Source: Cellulomonas sp. APG4
GTDB lineage: Bacteria > Actinomycetota > Actinomycetes > Actinomycetales > Cellulomonadaceae
DNA: 64,000 bases
Assembly: GCF_009996735.1 (NCBI RefSeq)
Contig: NZ_JAACYI010000008.1
Coordinates: forward strand, 1 to 64,000
Direction of reading: 5' to 3'
Within the stretch, counting starts at the first letter, position 1; the number at the start of each line of letters is the position of its first letter. Shown here in pieces: positions 48,572 through 58,273 of this stretch. The position numbers and the translations under genes are program-made. The notes below the pieces were generated by a model. It was not told the DNA's origin and did not search any database. It was given only the letters and a program-made list of their open reading frames with translations.

Positions 48572-50818
48572 ATGCTGCACAGCGTGTTCGACTCCCTCGG
48601 TCGCATGATCGCCCGCGCCCCCCGCCGGTTCGTGCTCGTCTGGGTGGCCCTCACCGCGGCGTGCGCGGCACTCGCGCTGTACGGGGTCGCGGGCGAGACG
48701 CTCTTCGAGCGGCTCACCACCGGCAACCCGTCCGTCCCGGGTTCGGAGAGCCAGCAGGCCGAGGAGATCCTGACCGAGGTGACGTCGTCGGGTGCGAGCC
48801 TCACGCTCGTGGTCGAGGGGGCGGCGCCCGCACCCGAGCTCGCCGAGGCCGTCGCCGAGGCCCGTGCGGACCTCGGCGGCATCATCGGCGTCGCGGGCGT
48901 GATCGACCCCTACGTGCTCCCGGAGGGTCCCACCAGCCCCGCGGCCGCTCCCCTGGTGGCCCAGGACGGTGACGGCTTCCTCGTCGTGGTCGACCTCGAC
49001 CCCGAGCTGGGCCCGGAGGACGAGGACGAGGCACTCGCCGCGGTCGAGGAACGGCTGCGCGCGGTGCCCGAGGACCTCGCCGCCGCGGGTGCGTCGGGCG
49101 CGACGGGCCAGGTGGGCGGGACGAGCCTGATCGTCGAGGAGATCACGGCCCAGGTCGAGGAGGACCTGACGACCGGTGAGGCGATCGCGCTGCCCGTCGC
49201 GCTGCTGGTCATGATCCTGGTCTTCGGCGGGTTCATGGCCGCCTCCATGCCCATGGCCGGGGCGATCGCCTCGATCGCCGGGGGTCTCGGCAGCGTCTAC
49301 GGCCTGTCGCACTGGCTCGAGATGGACTCGTCGGTGGTCAACGTCGTGACGATCCTGGGCCTGGGCCTGTCGATCGACTACGGCCTGCTGATCGTGTCGC
49401 GCTTCCGCGAGGAGCTGCACGCGCTGGTCGACGCCGACGGCGGGGCGGCCGTGCGCACCCGGCGCGGTGACGGTGCCGTCGAGGCCGCGCTGCGACGCAC
49501 CATGGCCACCGCGGGGCGCACCGTCGCGTTCTCCGCGCTCACGGTCGCGATCTCGATCAGCGGCCTGCTCGTGTTCGAGCCCGCGATCCTGCGCGCGTTC
49601 GGGGCGGCGGGGGTCGCGGTCATCCTCGTCGCGGTCGCGACGGCCCTCACCCTGGTCCCGGCGCTGCTCCGGCTCGCCGGACGGCGCCTGCTGCGGCCCG
49701 GGCTCGTGGGTCGCGTCCCCGGCCTGCGGGCCGTGCTCGCACGCACGGGTGACGTCGCGAGCGAGGAGGGCGTGTTCTCGCGTCTCGCCGCCTGGGTCCA
49801 GCGGCGCCCGTGGCGGGTGCTCGGCGGGAGCCTGCTCGTGCTCGGCGTCCTCGCGATCCCGCTCGCCCACCTCGAGCTGCGCAACTCGACGATCGAGCTG
49901 CTGCCCGAGGGCTCGGAGCAGCGCACGTACGTCGAGACGATCGCCGAGAGCTACCCCGGCTCGGCGCAGGCCCCCGTGCTCGCGCTCGCCGAGGCGCCGC
50001 TCGCCGAGGTGACGGCGTGGGCGGACTCTCTCGCGACGTTGCCCGGGGTCGCGAGCGTCGACCCCCCGTCCGCGGTCGGCGCCTACGTGGTGGTCGGCAT
50101 CCGGCCCGACTCGGACGACCCGGGCGGCGCCGTCGCGCGCGACGTGGTGCAGGAGGTGCGTGACGTCGAGGCGCCCTTCCCCACGTGGGTCACGGGCCAG
50201 GCCGCCAACCAGATCGACTTCACGGCAGGCCTGGTCGAACGCGCGCCGTGGGCGCTCGGGGTCGTGGTGCTGGCGACCTTCGTGCTGCTGTTCCTCATGA
50301 CCGGCTCGCTCGTGATCCCCGTCAAGGCCCTGCTCACCAACGCGGTGTCGCTCGCGGCCTCGCTGGGCGTGCTCGTGTGGGTGTTCCAGGACGGCAACCT
50401 CTCGGGGCTGCTTCGGTTCACCTCGACCGGGGGCATCGAGACCTACGTGCTCGCCCTGGTCGTGGCGTTCGGGTTCGGCCTCGCGATGGACTACGAGGTG
50501 TTCCTGCTCTCGCGGATCAAGGAGCTGTGGGACCGCGGCGCGACGAACGACGAGGCCGTGCGGCTGGGCCTGCAGCGCTCGGGCCGGATCATCACCGCGG
50601 CCGCGCTGATCATCGTCGTGGTCTTCACCGGGTTCGTCTTCGGCAAGCTGCTCGTGATCAAGGAGGTCGGCTTCTCGCTCGCGGTGGCCGTGCTCATCGA
50701 CGCGACCCTCGTCCGGATGCTGCTGGTCCCGGCGACCATGACGCTGCTCGGTCGCTACAACTGGTGGGCACCGGGCCCGCTGAAGCGCCTTCAGGCGCGC
50801 ATGTCGCTCGCGCACTGA
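48572..50818 (+). CDS. MMPL/RND-family membrane transporter
   Basis: 748 residues with two halves of one plus five membrane helices each, each preceded by an external domain (about residues 35-200 and 430-550). The paired motifs GLGLSIDYGLL and GFGLAMDYEVFLLSRIKELW carry the Asp/Tyr residues that relay protons in MMPL proteins. Substrate unknown; in actinobacteria the family moves lipids or siderophores. Divergent from rarA. ATG 48572; an alternative GTG a few codons downstream cannot be excluded. Confidence 0.9.
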   Translation: MLHSVFDSLGRMIARAPRRFVLVWVALTAACAALALYGVAGETLFERLTTGNPSVPGSESQQAEEILTEVTSSGASLTLVVEGAAPAPELAEAVAEARADLGGIIGVAGVIDPYVLPEGPTSPAAAPLVAQDGDGFLVVVDLDPELGPEDEDEALAAVEERLRAVPEDLAAAGASGATGQVGGTSLIVEEITAQVEEDLTTGEAIALPVALLVMILVFGGFMAASMPMAGAIASIAGGLGSVYGLSHWLEMDSSVVNVVTILGLGLSIDYGLLIVSRFREELHALVDADGGAAVRTRRGDGAVEAALRRTMATAGRTVAFSALTVAISISGLLVFEPAILRAFGAAGVAVILVAVATALTLVPALLRLAGRRLLRPGLVGRVPGLRAVLARTGDVASEEGVFSRLAAWVQRRPWRVLGGSLLVLGVLAIPLAHLELRNSTIELLPEGSEQRTYVETIAESYPGSAQAPVLALAEAPLAEVTAWADSLATLPGVASVDPPSAVGAYVVVGIRPDSDDPGGAVARDVVQEVRDVEAPFPTWVTGQAANQIDFTAGLVERAPWALGVVVLATFVLLFLMTGSLVIPVKALLTNAVSLAASLGVLVWVFQDGNLSGLLRFTSTGGIETYVLALVVAFGFGLAMDYEVFLLSRIKELWDRGATNDEAVRLGLQRSGRIITAAALIIVVVFTGFVFGKLLVIKEVGFSLAVAVLIDATLVRMLLVPATMTLLGRYNWWAPGPLKRLQARMSLAH

Positions 50819-50843
50819 GCGAGAGATCCGGCGCGACCGCGGG

Positions 50844-51620
50844 TCAGCTCGGCGGGCGGCCGGCCCCCGCCGGTCCGAACGACCGGAACTGCGCGCGCAC
50901 CTCGAAGCCGAGGCCCGTGTACAGGCGGCGGGCCGGGTGGTTGTCCGCATAGACACCCAGCGACACCCAGTCGACGCCCTCGGTGAAGGCGTCACGGGCG
51001 ATCGCGGCCGCGACGGCACGTCCGAGGCCCTGCCCGCGCAGCTCGGGACGCACGCCGAGGCCGTGCACGTGCCAGCTCCGGCCGTGCCTGCCGGGCAGCC
51101 CGCCCCGCAGACGCGCCCCGCCGACCGCGACCAGCCGGCCGTCCCGGCGCGCACCCCACCAGCCGGGCGGCGTCGCGTCGTGCGGATCGGCCGAGCTGCC
51201 GGGGTTGGCCACCACGAGGCACTCGGCGACCTCCGGGCCGGCATCCCGCGGCAAGCGGTCGACACCGTGGGGGTCGTCGACGTCGGGCGCGCGGTGGGCG
51301 ACGAGCCAGTCCCAGGTCGAGAACGGGGCGAGGCCCAGCACGGACAGCGCGCGCTCGTCCACGCGCGTGTCCCGCGGCAGCGACATCCAGCCGACCGGCG
51401 CGAACGGCCGCGCGAGCAGCTCCTCGAGCAGCTCGTCGACCCGCCGCGCGTCACCCAGGCCGAGCAGCGTGCGCCGCCCCGCGCGCTGGACGGTCAGCAG
51501 CACGCCCTCGTCGTCGCCGACGGCGTCGAGCGACGACCAGCGCGAGCGGTCACCCGCGAGCATCGGGTGCTCGCGCCACGCACGCGGCAGCTCCTGCGGG
51601 AGCTCGAGCTCAGCGCTCAC
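50844..51620 (-). CDS. GNAT family N-acetyltransferase
   Basis: 258 residues. The C-terminal half is a GNAT fold with the acetyl-CoA loop [20 protein letters not shown] and the late strand [20 protein letters not shown]. The N-terminal half (about 1-110) is not clearly recognised. Substrate unknown. GTG 51620 lies inside the aspS end (11-base overlap), so it is coupled to aspS. Confidence 0.88.
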   Translation of the reverse strand: MSAELELPQELPRAWREHPMLAGDRSRWSSLDAVGDDEGVLLTVQRAGRRTLLGLGDARRVDELLEELLARPFAPVGWMSLPRDTRVDERALSVLGLAPFSTWDWLVAHRAPDVDDPHGVDRLPRDAGPEVAECLVVANPGSSADPHDATPPGWWGARRDGRLVAVGGARLRGGLPGRHGRSWHVHGLGVRPELRGQGLGRAVAAAIARDAFTEGVDWVSLGVYADNHPARRLYTGLGFEVRAQFRSFGPAGAGRPPS

Positions 51621-53379
51621 CCGTGGGCTCGGGGACGGCGTCGACCCCCGCCTCCTTGCGCTGCTCGGCGCTGATCGGCGCGGGGGCCCCGGTGAGCGGG
51701 TCGTACCCGCCGCCCGACTTGGGGAACGCGATCACGTCGCGGATCGACTCCGAGCGCGTGAGCAGGGCGACGATCCGGTCCCAGCCGAACGCGATCCCGC
51801 CGTGGGGCGGGGCGCCGTACGCGAACGCCTCGAGCAGGAACCCGAACTTCTCCTGCGCCTCCTCGGGACCGATGCCCATGACCTCGAACACGCGGCGCTG
51901 GACGTCCTGGCGGTGGATACGGATCGAGCCACCACCGATCTCGTTGCCGTTGCACACGATGTCGTACGCGTAGGCGAGCGCCGCGCCCGGGTCCTGCTCG
52001 AAGCGGTCGACCCACTCGGGCGTGGGCGAGGTGAACGCGTGGTGCACCGCGGTCCACGAGCCCGAGCCGACGGCGACGTCGTCGTCCTCACCCGTGGGCT
52101 TGAACAGCGGTGCGTCCACGACCCAGACGAAGGACCACGCGTCCTCGTCGATCAGCTCGGCGCGGCGGCCGATCTCCAGGCGCGCGGCCCCGAGCAGCGC
52201 GCGTGCCTCGGCGGGCTTGCCCGCGGCGAAGAAGACGGCGTCGCCGGGCGCGGCACCCACGGCCTCGACGAGGCCCGCGCGCTCGGTGTCCGACAGGTTC
52301 TTGGCGACGGGCCCACCGAGCTCGCCGTCCTCCCCCACCGTCACGTAGGCGAGGCCCTTCGCGCCGCGCTGCTTGGCCCACTCCTGCCACGCGTCGAAGC
52401 CGCGACGCGGGGTCGAACCGCCACCGGGCTGCACCACGGCGCCCACGTAGGGCGCCTGGAAGACGCGGAACGGCGTCTGCGCGAAGTACTCGGTGAGCTC
52501 GGTGAGCTCGAGGCCGAAGCGCAGGTCGGGCTTGTCCGTGCCGTAGCGCGCCATCGCGTCGGCGTAGGTCATCCGCGGGATCGGCGTGGGGACGGTGTAC
52601 CCGATGAGCTCCCAGAGCGCGACGAGGATCTCCTCGGCGACCGCGATGACGTCGTCCTGCTCGACGAAGCTCATCTCGACGTCGAGCTGGGTGAACTCGG
52701 GCTGACGGTCCGCGCGGAAGTCCTCGTCGCGGTAGCAGCGCGCGATCTGGTAGTACCGCTCGAGGCCCGCGACCATGAGCAGCTGCTTGAAGAGCTGGGG
52801 CGACTGCGGGAGCGCGTACCAGGAGCCGGGCGCGAGCCGGGCCGGCACGACGAAGTCACGCGCACCCTCCGGGGTCGAACGCGTGAGCGTCGGCGTCTCG
52901 ACCTCGACGAACTCGTGCGCGTCGAGCACCCGTCGCGCGGCGGCGTTGACCTTGGCGCGCAGCCGCATCGCGTGCGCGGGCGCCGGCCGGCGCAGGTCGA
53001 GGTAGCGGTGGCGAAGGCGCGCCTCCTCGCCCACGGGCTCGTCGAGCGCGGAGGAGACCTGGAACGGCAGCGGGGCGGCCTCGTTGAGCACGACGACCTG
53101 CTCGGCCGTCACCTCGACCTCGCCGGTCGCGAGGTTCGCGTTCTCGTTGCCCTCGGGGCGACGCCCCACCTCGCCCGTGACCTGGAGCACGTACTCGTTG
53201 CGCAGCCCGTGAGCGACCTGTTCGTCCCGGATGACCACCTGTGCCACGCCCGAGGCGTCACGCAGGTCGATGAAGGCCACACCGCCGTGGTCGCGCCGCC
53301 GGTCGACCCACCCGGTGAGGGTCACGGTCTGGCCGATGTGCTCGGCTCGCAGCGAGCCGGCGGTGTGGGTGCGGAGCAC
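51610..53379 (-). CDS. aspS: Aspartyl-tRNA synthetase
   Basis: 589 residues, the bacterial class IIb type. Anticodon-binding OB fold ([20 protein letters not shown]), [19 protein letters not shown], the GAD insertion ([20 protein letters not shown]), and motif 3 [16 protein letters not shown] 53379 starts [16 protein letters not shown], matching the family start, with AAGGA nine bases upstream; the open frame extends 81 codons further without support. Confidence 0.97.
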   Translation of the reverse strand: MLRTHTAGSLRAEHIGQTVTLTGWVDRRRDHGGVAFIDLRDASGVAQVVIRDEQVAHGLRNEYVLQVTGEVGRRPEGNENANLATGEVEVTAEQVVVLNEAAPLPFQVSSALDEPVGEEARLRHRYLDLRRPAPAHAMRLRAKVNAAARRVLDAHEFVEVETPTLTRSTPEGARDFVVPARLAPGSWYALPQSPQLFKQLLMVAGLERYYQIARCYRDEDFRADRQPEFTQLDVEMSFVEQDDVIAVAEEILVALWELIGYTVPTPIPRMTYADAMARYGTDKPDLRFGLELTELTEYFAQTPFRVFQAPYVGAVVQPGGGSTPRRGFDAWQEWAKQRGAKGLAYVTVGEDGELGGPVAKNLSDTERAGLVEAVGAAPGDAVFFAAGKPAEARALLGAARLEIGRRAELIDEDAWSFVWVVDAPLFKPTGEDDDVAVGSGSWTAVHHAFTSPTPEWVDRFEQDPGAALAYAYDIVCNGNEIGGGSIRIHRQDVQRRVFEVMGIGPEEAQEKFGFLLEAFAYGAPPHGGIAFGWDRIVALLTRSESIRDVIAFPKSGGGYDPLTGAPAPISAEQRKEAGVDAVPEPTGER

Positions 53380-53443
53380 GAGGAGGTTCCTTCCGGAGGG
53401 TGCAGCGGGAGATCCGTGAGCGGGTCTGCCGGGTCGGCTGCCG

Positions 53444-53449
53444 AGTCTA
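53444..53449 (-). promoter_or_regulatory. Probable -10 element of aspS
   Basis: TAGACT on the minus strand, about 65 bases before the aspS start, in the 115-base gap shared with the divergent PPOX gene. Confidence 0.4.
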
Positions 53450-53494
53450 GTGGTGGCGGCGCGAGAGGATGGGTGCACCACCGGAAGGAGCCCC

Positions 53495-53953
53495 ATGGCC
53501 CGCAAGATCGCCACCGCCGACCGTGTGTCGCGCGACGAGCTGCTCGAGTTCCTGCGCCCGCGCCACCACGCGGTGCTGCTCACCCACCGCCGCGACGGCG
53601 CCCCGCAGATGTCCCCCGTCACGTGCGGCGTCGACGCCGAGGGTCGCGTGGTCGTGTCGACCTACCCGGACCGCGCCAAGGCCGTCAACGCGCGCCGCGA
53701 CCCGCGCGTGAGCCTGTGCGTGGTGTCCGACGACTGGGACCCGTGGGTGCAGGTGGACGGCACGGCCGAGGTGCTCGACCTGCCGGAGTCCGTCGAGCCG
53801 CTCGTGGACTACTACCGCGCGATCGCGGGCGAGCACCCGGACTGGGACGAGTACCGCGCCGCGATGGTCACCCAGGGGAAGTCGCTGCTGCGCGTGACGA
53901 TCGAGCGGTGGGGCCCGGTCGCGACGGGCGGGTTCCCCGCACGCCTCGCCTGA
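53495..53953 (+). CDS. PPOX-class F420-dependent flavin/deazaflavin-binding protein
   Basis: 152 residues, split beta-barrel fold: [40 protein letters not shown] and [20 protein letters not shown] match the Rv1155-type F420-binding group. Role inferred to be reduction of an unknown substrate with F420H2. ATG 53495 with AAGGAG upstream; the frame is open 15 codons further but without support. Convergent with the GMC gene. Confidence 0.88.
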   Translation: MARKIATADRVSRDELLEFLRPRHHAVLLTHRRDGAPQMSPVTCGVDAEGRVVVSTYPDRAKAVNARRDPRVSLCVVSDDWDPWVQVDGTAEVLDLPESVEPLVDYYRAIAGEHPDWDEYRAAMVTQGKSLLRVTIERWGPVATGGFPARLA

Positions 53954-53963
53954 GGCGACCGGC

Positions 53964-55706
53964 TCAGGGCGCGGCCGGGCCCGACGGCGTGTCGGCCGGA
54001 TCGGGCACGCCGTCGTCGGCCGCCGTCCAGAGCGCGGCCGGCGCGCGGGCCGGCACGACCGGGGCGCGCGGTGGCACGGGCGCGAGGCGGACGTAGCGCG
54101 TCTGGTCCGCGGGACGCGGGTCGGGCTCACCCGCGCACGGCCACAGCGCGACGGCGCGCTCGGCCTGCGCGGTGATCGTGAGTGACGGGTTGACCCCGAG
54201 GTTCGCGGTCACCGCGGCGCCGTCGAGCACGTGCAGGCTCGGGTAGCCGTGCACCCTCTGGTACGGGTCGAGCACGCCCTCGGCACCGGTGCGCCCGATC
54301 GGGCAGCCACCCAGGAAGTGCGCGGTGAGCGGCATGTTGGCCGCATCTCCCCACGAGCTCCCGGCGACGCCGCCGAGCTCCTCGGCGAGCAGGCTCGCCG
54401 TGCGGTGCGCGGCCGGGATCCACGTGGGGTTGGGCTCCCCCGGACCCTGGCGGCTCACGAGGTGCCCGCCGAGCGGGCCGCGTCGCCAGCGGGTCACGAG
54501 CGAGTTGTCGACCGACTGCATGACCAGGGCGATCGCGGTGCGCTCGCTCCACCGGTAGGGCGCGCGCGCCCGGACGGTGCGCACGGGGTGCGTCACGAGC
54601 TCACGCGCGAGGACACCGATGATGCGGAGCCAGCGCGTGGACCGCGGACCGCCCGTGGTCAGGGCGGTCTGCAGCAGCGACATCGCGTTGCTGCCCGCGG
54701 CGTACCGCACGGGCTCGACGTGCGTGCTCGGGTCCGGGAAGAACGACGACGTGATGGCCACGCCGCGGTCGAGGCGCCTCGCGTGGTCGACGCGCGGGGC
54801 GCTCGCGCCGACGAGCGCCTCGGAGTTGGTCCGCGTGAGCGAGCCCAGCCGCGGCGAGAGGGCGGGGAGGTCGCCGCGCCGTCGGGCACGGTGCAGCAGC
54901 GCCTGCGTGCCGTAGGTGCCCGCGGCGAGGACGACGTGCTCGGCCCGCCACGTCCGCCGTCGGCGATCGGCGGTGCCACGGGTCTCGACGGCCCAGCCGC
55001 CGTCCTGCGGGCGCAGCCGGGTCACGGTGGTCATCGGGACCACGCGGACGCCCGCACGCTCGGCGAGGTGCAGGTAGTTCTTCACGAGGGTGTTCTTGGC
55101 CCCCACGCGGCACCCCGTCATGCACCCACCGCACTGGGTGCACGCGGTGCGGTCGGGCCCGGCGCCACCGAAGAACGGGTCGGGCACCCGGGCCCCCGGG
55201 TCGCCGAACAGCACACCCACCTGGGTGGGGCGGTGGGTGTGCTCGACCCCCATGCGTGCGGCGACGCGTCTGAACAGATCGTCGGGCGCGGTCACGAACG
55301 GCTGGTCGGTCACGCCGAGCATCCGCGCCGCCTGCTCGTACCACGGCGCCAGCTCGGCGGCCCAGTCGGTGATCCCCGCCCACTGTGGATCGGTGTAGAA
55401 CTCCGGCAGCGGGCGGTACAGCGTGTTCGCGTAGACGAGAGAGCCGCCGCCCACGCCCGCACCCGCGAGCACGAGCGAGTCCGAGACGCGGTGGATCCGC
55501 TGGATGCCGTAGCAGCCGAGGCGCGGCGCCCACAGGAACCTGCGCAGGTCCCACGAGGTGCGCGCGAGCTCGTCGTCGGCGAACCGCCGGCCCGCCTCGA
55601 GCACCGTCACGCGGTAGCCCTTCTCGACGAGCCGCAGGGCCGCGACGCTGCCCCCGAAGCCCGACCCCACGACGACGACGTCGTGCCGGCCGCCCTGGGT
55701 GGTCAT
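53964..55706 (-). CDS. GMC-type FAD oxidoreductase (cholesterol oxidase-like)
   Basis: 580 residues. FAD Rossmann motif DVVVVGSGFGGSVAALRL, the GMC region GAGVGGGSLVYANTLYRP, the C-terminal DGAAVTANLGVNPSLTITAQ and HFLGGCPIG. A four-cysteine motif CTQCGGCMTGCRVGAK around residue 200 has CxxCxxCxxxC spacing as in related Fe-S-like GMC proteins. Substrate unknown, sterol or alcohol likely. ATG 55706 chosen from family start; the frame is open 58 codons further. Confidence 0.88.
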   Translation of the reverse strand: MTTQGGRHDVVVVGSGFGGSVAALRLVEKGYRVTVLEAGRRFADDELARTSWDLRRFLWAPRLGCYGIQRIHRVSDSLVLAGAGVGGGSLVYANTLYRPLPEFYTDPQWAGITDWAAELAPWYEQAARMLGVTDQPFVTAPDDLFRRVAARMGVEHTHRPTQVGVLFGDPGARVPDPFFGGAGPDRTACTQCGGCMTGCRVGAKNTLVKNYLHLAERAGVRVVPMTTVTRLRPQDGGWAVETRGTADRRRRTWRAEHVVLAAGTYGTQALLHRARRRGDLPALSPRLGSLTRTNSEALVGASAPRVDHARRLDRGVAITSSFFPDPSTHVEPVRYAAGSNAMSLLQTALTTGGPRSTRWLRIIGVLARELVTHPVRTVRARAPYRWSERTAIALVMQSVDNSLVTRWRRGPLGGHLVSRQGPGEPNPTWIPAAHRTASLLAEELGGVAGSSWGDAANMPLTAHFLGGCPIGRTGAEGVLDPYQRVHGYPSLHVLDGAAVTANLGVNPSLTITAQAERAVALWPCAGEPDPRPADQTRYVRLAPVPPRAPVVPARAPAALWTAADDGVPDPADTPSGPAAP

Positions 55707-55770
55707 GGCGCCATGGTCGCAGACCACTGCCCCGGGGAGGCCGGGGCGTCCTCGCCGCCTCGCGCCCGCC

Positions 55771-56823
55771 TCAGAAGAGGACGGGCTGCGCGTCCGGGAC
55801 GCGCTCCGGAGCACGGCCGCCCGCCTCCGGGGCACGCCACGACGCGCCGTCCGACAGGCCGTGCCGCGCGAGCAGGTCACGCGATCGGTCGGCGAGCCAC
55901 CGCGAGTACTCGCGCGGCACGTACGCCGAGCCGCCGTAGAGCCGGCGGTACGGCGCGACGAGGCGCGGGTGCTCGGCGGCGAGCCAGCGCAGGAACCACG
56001 GCTTGACCGGGCCGCGCAGGTGCAGGGGCATCAGCGTGACCCGGGTGGCGCCCGCGTCGGCGAGCCTGCCCAGGAGGTCGTCGAGGTGCTCGGTGCCGTC
56101 CGTGAGCCACGGCAGCACCGGCGCGACGAGCACGCCGCAGTCGAGCCCCGCGTCGCGCACCGCCCGGATGAGAGCGAGGCGCGCCTGCGGGGTGGGCGTG
56201 CCGGTCTCGACCGACTGCTGGAGCTCGGCGTCGCCGATCGCGAGGGAGATGGCGACGCCTACGTCGACCTCGCGCGCGGCCTCGGCCAGCAGCGGCAGGT
56301 CGCGGCGCAGCAGCGTGCCCTTGGTGAGCACCGACACCGGGGTGCGCTGCGCGACGAGCGTCTCGAGGATGCCCGGCATCAGCCGGTAGCGCCCCTCCGC
56401 CCGCTGGTACGGATCCGTGTTGGTGCCGAGCGCGACGTGCTCGCGCCGCCAGCCGGGGCGCGCGAGCTCGCGCCGCAGCACCTCCACGACGTTGGTCTTC
56501 ACGACGATCTGGGTCTCGAAGTCCCGACCCGCGTCGAGCTCGAGGTACTCGTGCGTCGACCTCGCGAAGCAGTAGGTGCACGCGTGCGTGCAGCCCCGCA
56601 TCGGGTTGACGGTCCAGCGGAACGGGACCCGAGAGGCGCCCGGCACGCGGTTGAGCGCGCTCTTGGCCGCGACCTCGTGGAACGTCACCCCCGCGAACTC
56701 GGGCGTACGGACCGAGCGCACGAGCCCGGACAGCGCCAGGCCGGGCAACGGCGACGCCACTCCCTGGGCGCCGTCGCCGTCACCGCCGTCACCGCCGTCG
56801 ACCCGCTGCCCGTCCCACCGCAC
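55771..56823 (-). CDS. Rv2578c-family radical SAM protein
   Basis: 350 residues. The 4Fe-4S site CTHACTYCFAR (CxxxCxxC) follows PFRWTVNPMRG; the rest is a SAM barrel with VALGTNTDPYQRAEGRYRLM and VSVLTKGTLLRRDLPLL, as in the group related to spore photoproduct lyase. A perfect LexA box sits just upstream, consistent with a DNA-damage role, known for Rv2578c in mycobacteria (from memory). GTG 56823 lies close to the promoter and may be leaderless. Confidence 0.9.
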   Translation of the reverse strand: MRWDGQRVDGGDGGDGDGAQGVASPLPGLALSGLVRSVRTPEFAGVTFHEVAAKSALNRVPGASRVPFRWTVNPMRGCTHACTYCFARSTHEYLELDAGRDFETQIVVKTNVVEVLRRELARPGWRREHVALGTNTDPYQRAEGRYRLMPGILETLVAQRTPVSVLTKGTLLRRDLPLLAEAAREVDVGVAISLAIGDAELQQSVETGTPTPQARLALIRAVRDAGLDCGVLVAPVLPWLTDGTEHLDDLLGRLADAGATRVTLMPLHLRGPVKPWFLRWLAAEHPRLVAPYRRLYGGSAYVPREYSRWLADRSRDLLARHGLSDGASWRAPEAGGRAPERVPDAQPVLF

Positions 56824-56831
56824 GCCCCTAG

Positions 56832-56847
56832 TCGAACACGTGTTCGA
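56832..56847 (-). promoter_or_regulatory. LexA (SOS) box of the radical SAM gene
   Basis: TCGAACACGTGTTCGA is a perfect palindrome matching the actinobacterial LexA consensus TCGAAC(N4)GTTCGA. It lies nine bases before GTG 56823 and overlaps the probable -10 (TCGACT, 56830-56835), so LexA would block transcription. It is also 15 bases past the hisS stop codon. Confidence 0.85.
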
Positions 56848-56861
56848 CGTGACGGCAAGCC

Positions 56862-58259
56862 TCAGCGCCTGCTGACGGTCTCACCCACCTCGCCGGCCTC
56901 GACCCGCGGCCACAGGTCCTCGGCGGGCGGCTGCCACGACGTCGGGTCGGCATCGACCTGGTCACCCGAGCGGATGTCCTTGACCTGGTGCCCCTGCGCA
57001 CCGCCGTCGTCGGCGGCGCTCGCGGGGAACCACACGAACGGGATGCCCCGACGGTCCGCGTGGCGGATCTGCTTGCCGAACCGTGCCGCCGCGGGTGCGA
57101 CCTCGACGGGGATGCCCCGAGCCCGGAGCGCGTCGGCAACCGCCTCCGACGCTGCGCGCTCGTCCTCGGTGGTCACGGCCACGAGCACCGCCGTGGGAAC
57201 CGAGCGCGTCGCCCGCACGAGGCCCTGCTGGACGAGACGCGAGACGAGGCGCGTGACGCCCACCGAGAGACCCACGCCCGGGTACGTCGTCGTGCCGTCC
57301 GTCGCGAGGGCGTCGTAGCGACCACCCGAGCAGATCGACCCGAGCTTCTCGTGCCCGACGAGCGTGGTCTCGTAGACCGAGCCCGTGTAGTAGTCGAGGC
57401 CGCGCGCGATGCGCAGGTCGGCCACGACGACGCCGGGTGCGCGCCGAACCGCGGCCGTGACGAGAGCGTCGAGCTCGACGAGACCCTGCTCGAGCTGCTC
57501 GTCGACCACGCCGTGCGTACGCGCGAGGTCGCGGACGCGCGCGACCACTCCCTCCTGGCCGTGCACGGCGGCGAGCTCGAGCATCGCGCGGGCCTGCGCC
57601 TGCGACGCCCCCGCGTCCCGGACCAGCAGCTCGGCGACGGCGTCGGGCCCGATCTTGTCGAGCTTGTCGATCGACCTCAGCACGGCCTCGACGTCGTCCA
57701 GGCCCAGACCTCGGCTGAAGCCCTCGACCACGCGCCTGTTGTTGACGCTGATGCGCACGGGCGGCATGCCCACCTCCGCCAGGGCCGCGAAGGCCTCGGC
57801 GATGACGAGAGGCAGCTCGACCTCGTAGTGGTACGGCAGCTCCCCCTGCGCGACGACGTCGATGTCCGCCTGCGTGAACTCGCGGAAGCGGCCGTCCTGA
57901 GGACGCTCGCCGCGCCAGACCTTCTGGATCTGGTAGCGGCGGAAGGGGAAGACCAGGCGCCCCGCGTTCTCGACCACGTAGCGCGCGAACGGCACCGTGA
58001 GGTCGAAGTGCAGACCGAGGCGCCCCGCACGGTCGGTCGCCTCCCCCGGGTCGGCCTGGAGCCTGTCCAGCACGTAGACCTCCTTCGAGGTCTCGCCCTT
58101 GCGCAGCAGCTGCTCGAGGGGCTCGACGGCGCGGGTCTCGATCCCGGTGAACCCGTGCAGCTCGAACGTGCGGCGGAGCACGTCGAGCACGTGCTGCTCG
58201 ACGAGGCGGGCGTCGGGGAGCAGCTCGGGGAAGCCGGACAGCGGCGTGGGGCGGGCCAT
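56862..58259 (-). CDS. hisS: Histidyl-tRNA synthetase
   Basis: 465 residues, class II. LPDARLVEQHVLDVLRRTFE, motif 2 region RRYQIQKVWRGERPQDGRFR, histidine-specific RIARGLDYYTGSVYE and C-terminal anticodon domain (VPTAVLVAVTTEDERAASEA). ATG 58259 has GAGGA upstream. Follows the MBL hydrolase by 14 bases. Confidence 0.97.
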   Translation of the reverse strand: MARPTPLSGFPELLPDARLVEQHVLDVLRRTFELHGFTGIETRAVEPLEQLLRKGETSKEVYVLDRLQADPGEATDRAGRLGLHFDLTVPFARYVVENAGRLVFPFRRYQIQKVWRGERPQDGRFREFTQADIDVVAQGELPYHYEVELPLVIAEAFAALAEVGMPPVRISVNNRRVVEGFSRGLGLDDVEAVLRSIDKLDKIGPDAVAELLVRDAGASQAQARAMLELAAVHGQEGVVARVRDLARTHGVVDEQLEQGLVELDALVTAAVRRAPGVVVADLRIARGLDYYTGSVYETTLVGHEKLGSICSGGRYDALATDGTTTYPGVGLSVGVTRLVSRLVQQGLVRATRSVPTAVLVAVTTEDERAASEAVADALRARGIPVEVAPAAARFGKQIRHADRRGIPFVWFPASAADDGGAQGHQVKDIRSGDQVDADPTSWQPPAEDLWPRVEAGEVGETVSRR

Positions 58260-58273
58260 GGTGGGAGATCCTC

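Noticed and set aside
48512-51454. A minus-strand open frame of 980 codons opposite the MMPL gene
   Set aside because: It covers a clear RND-type transporter and contains no recognisable domain.
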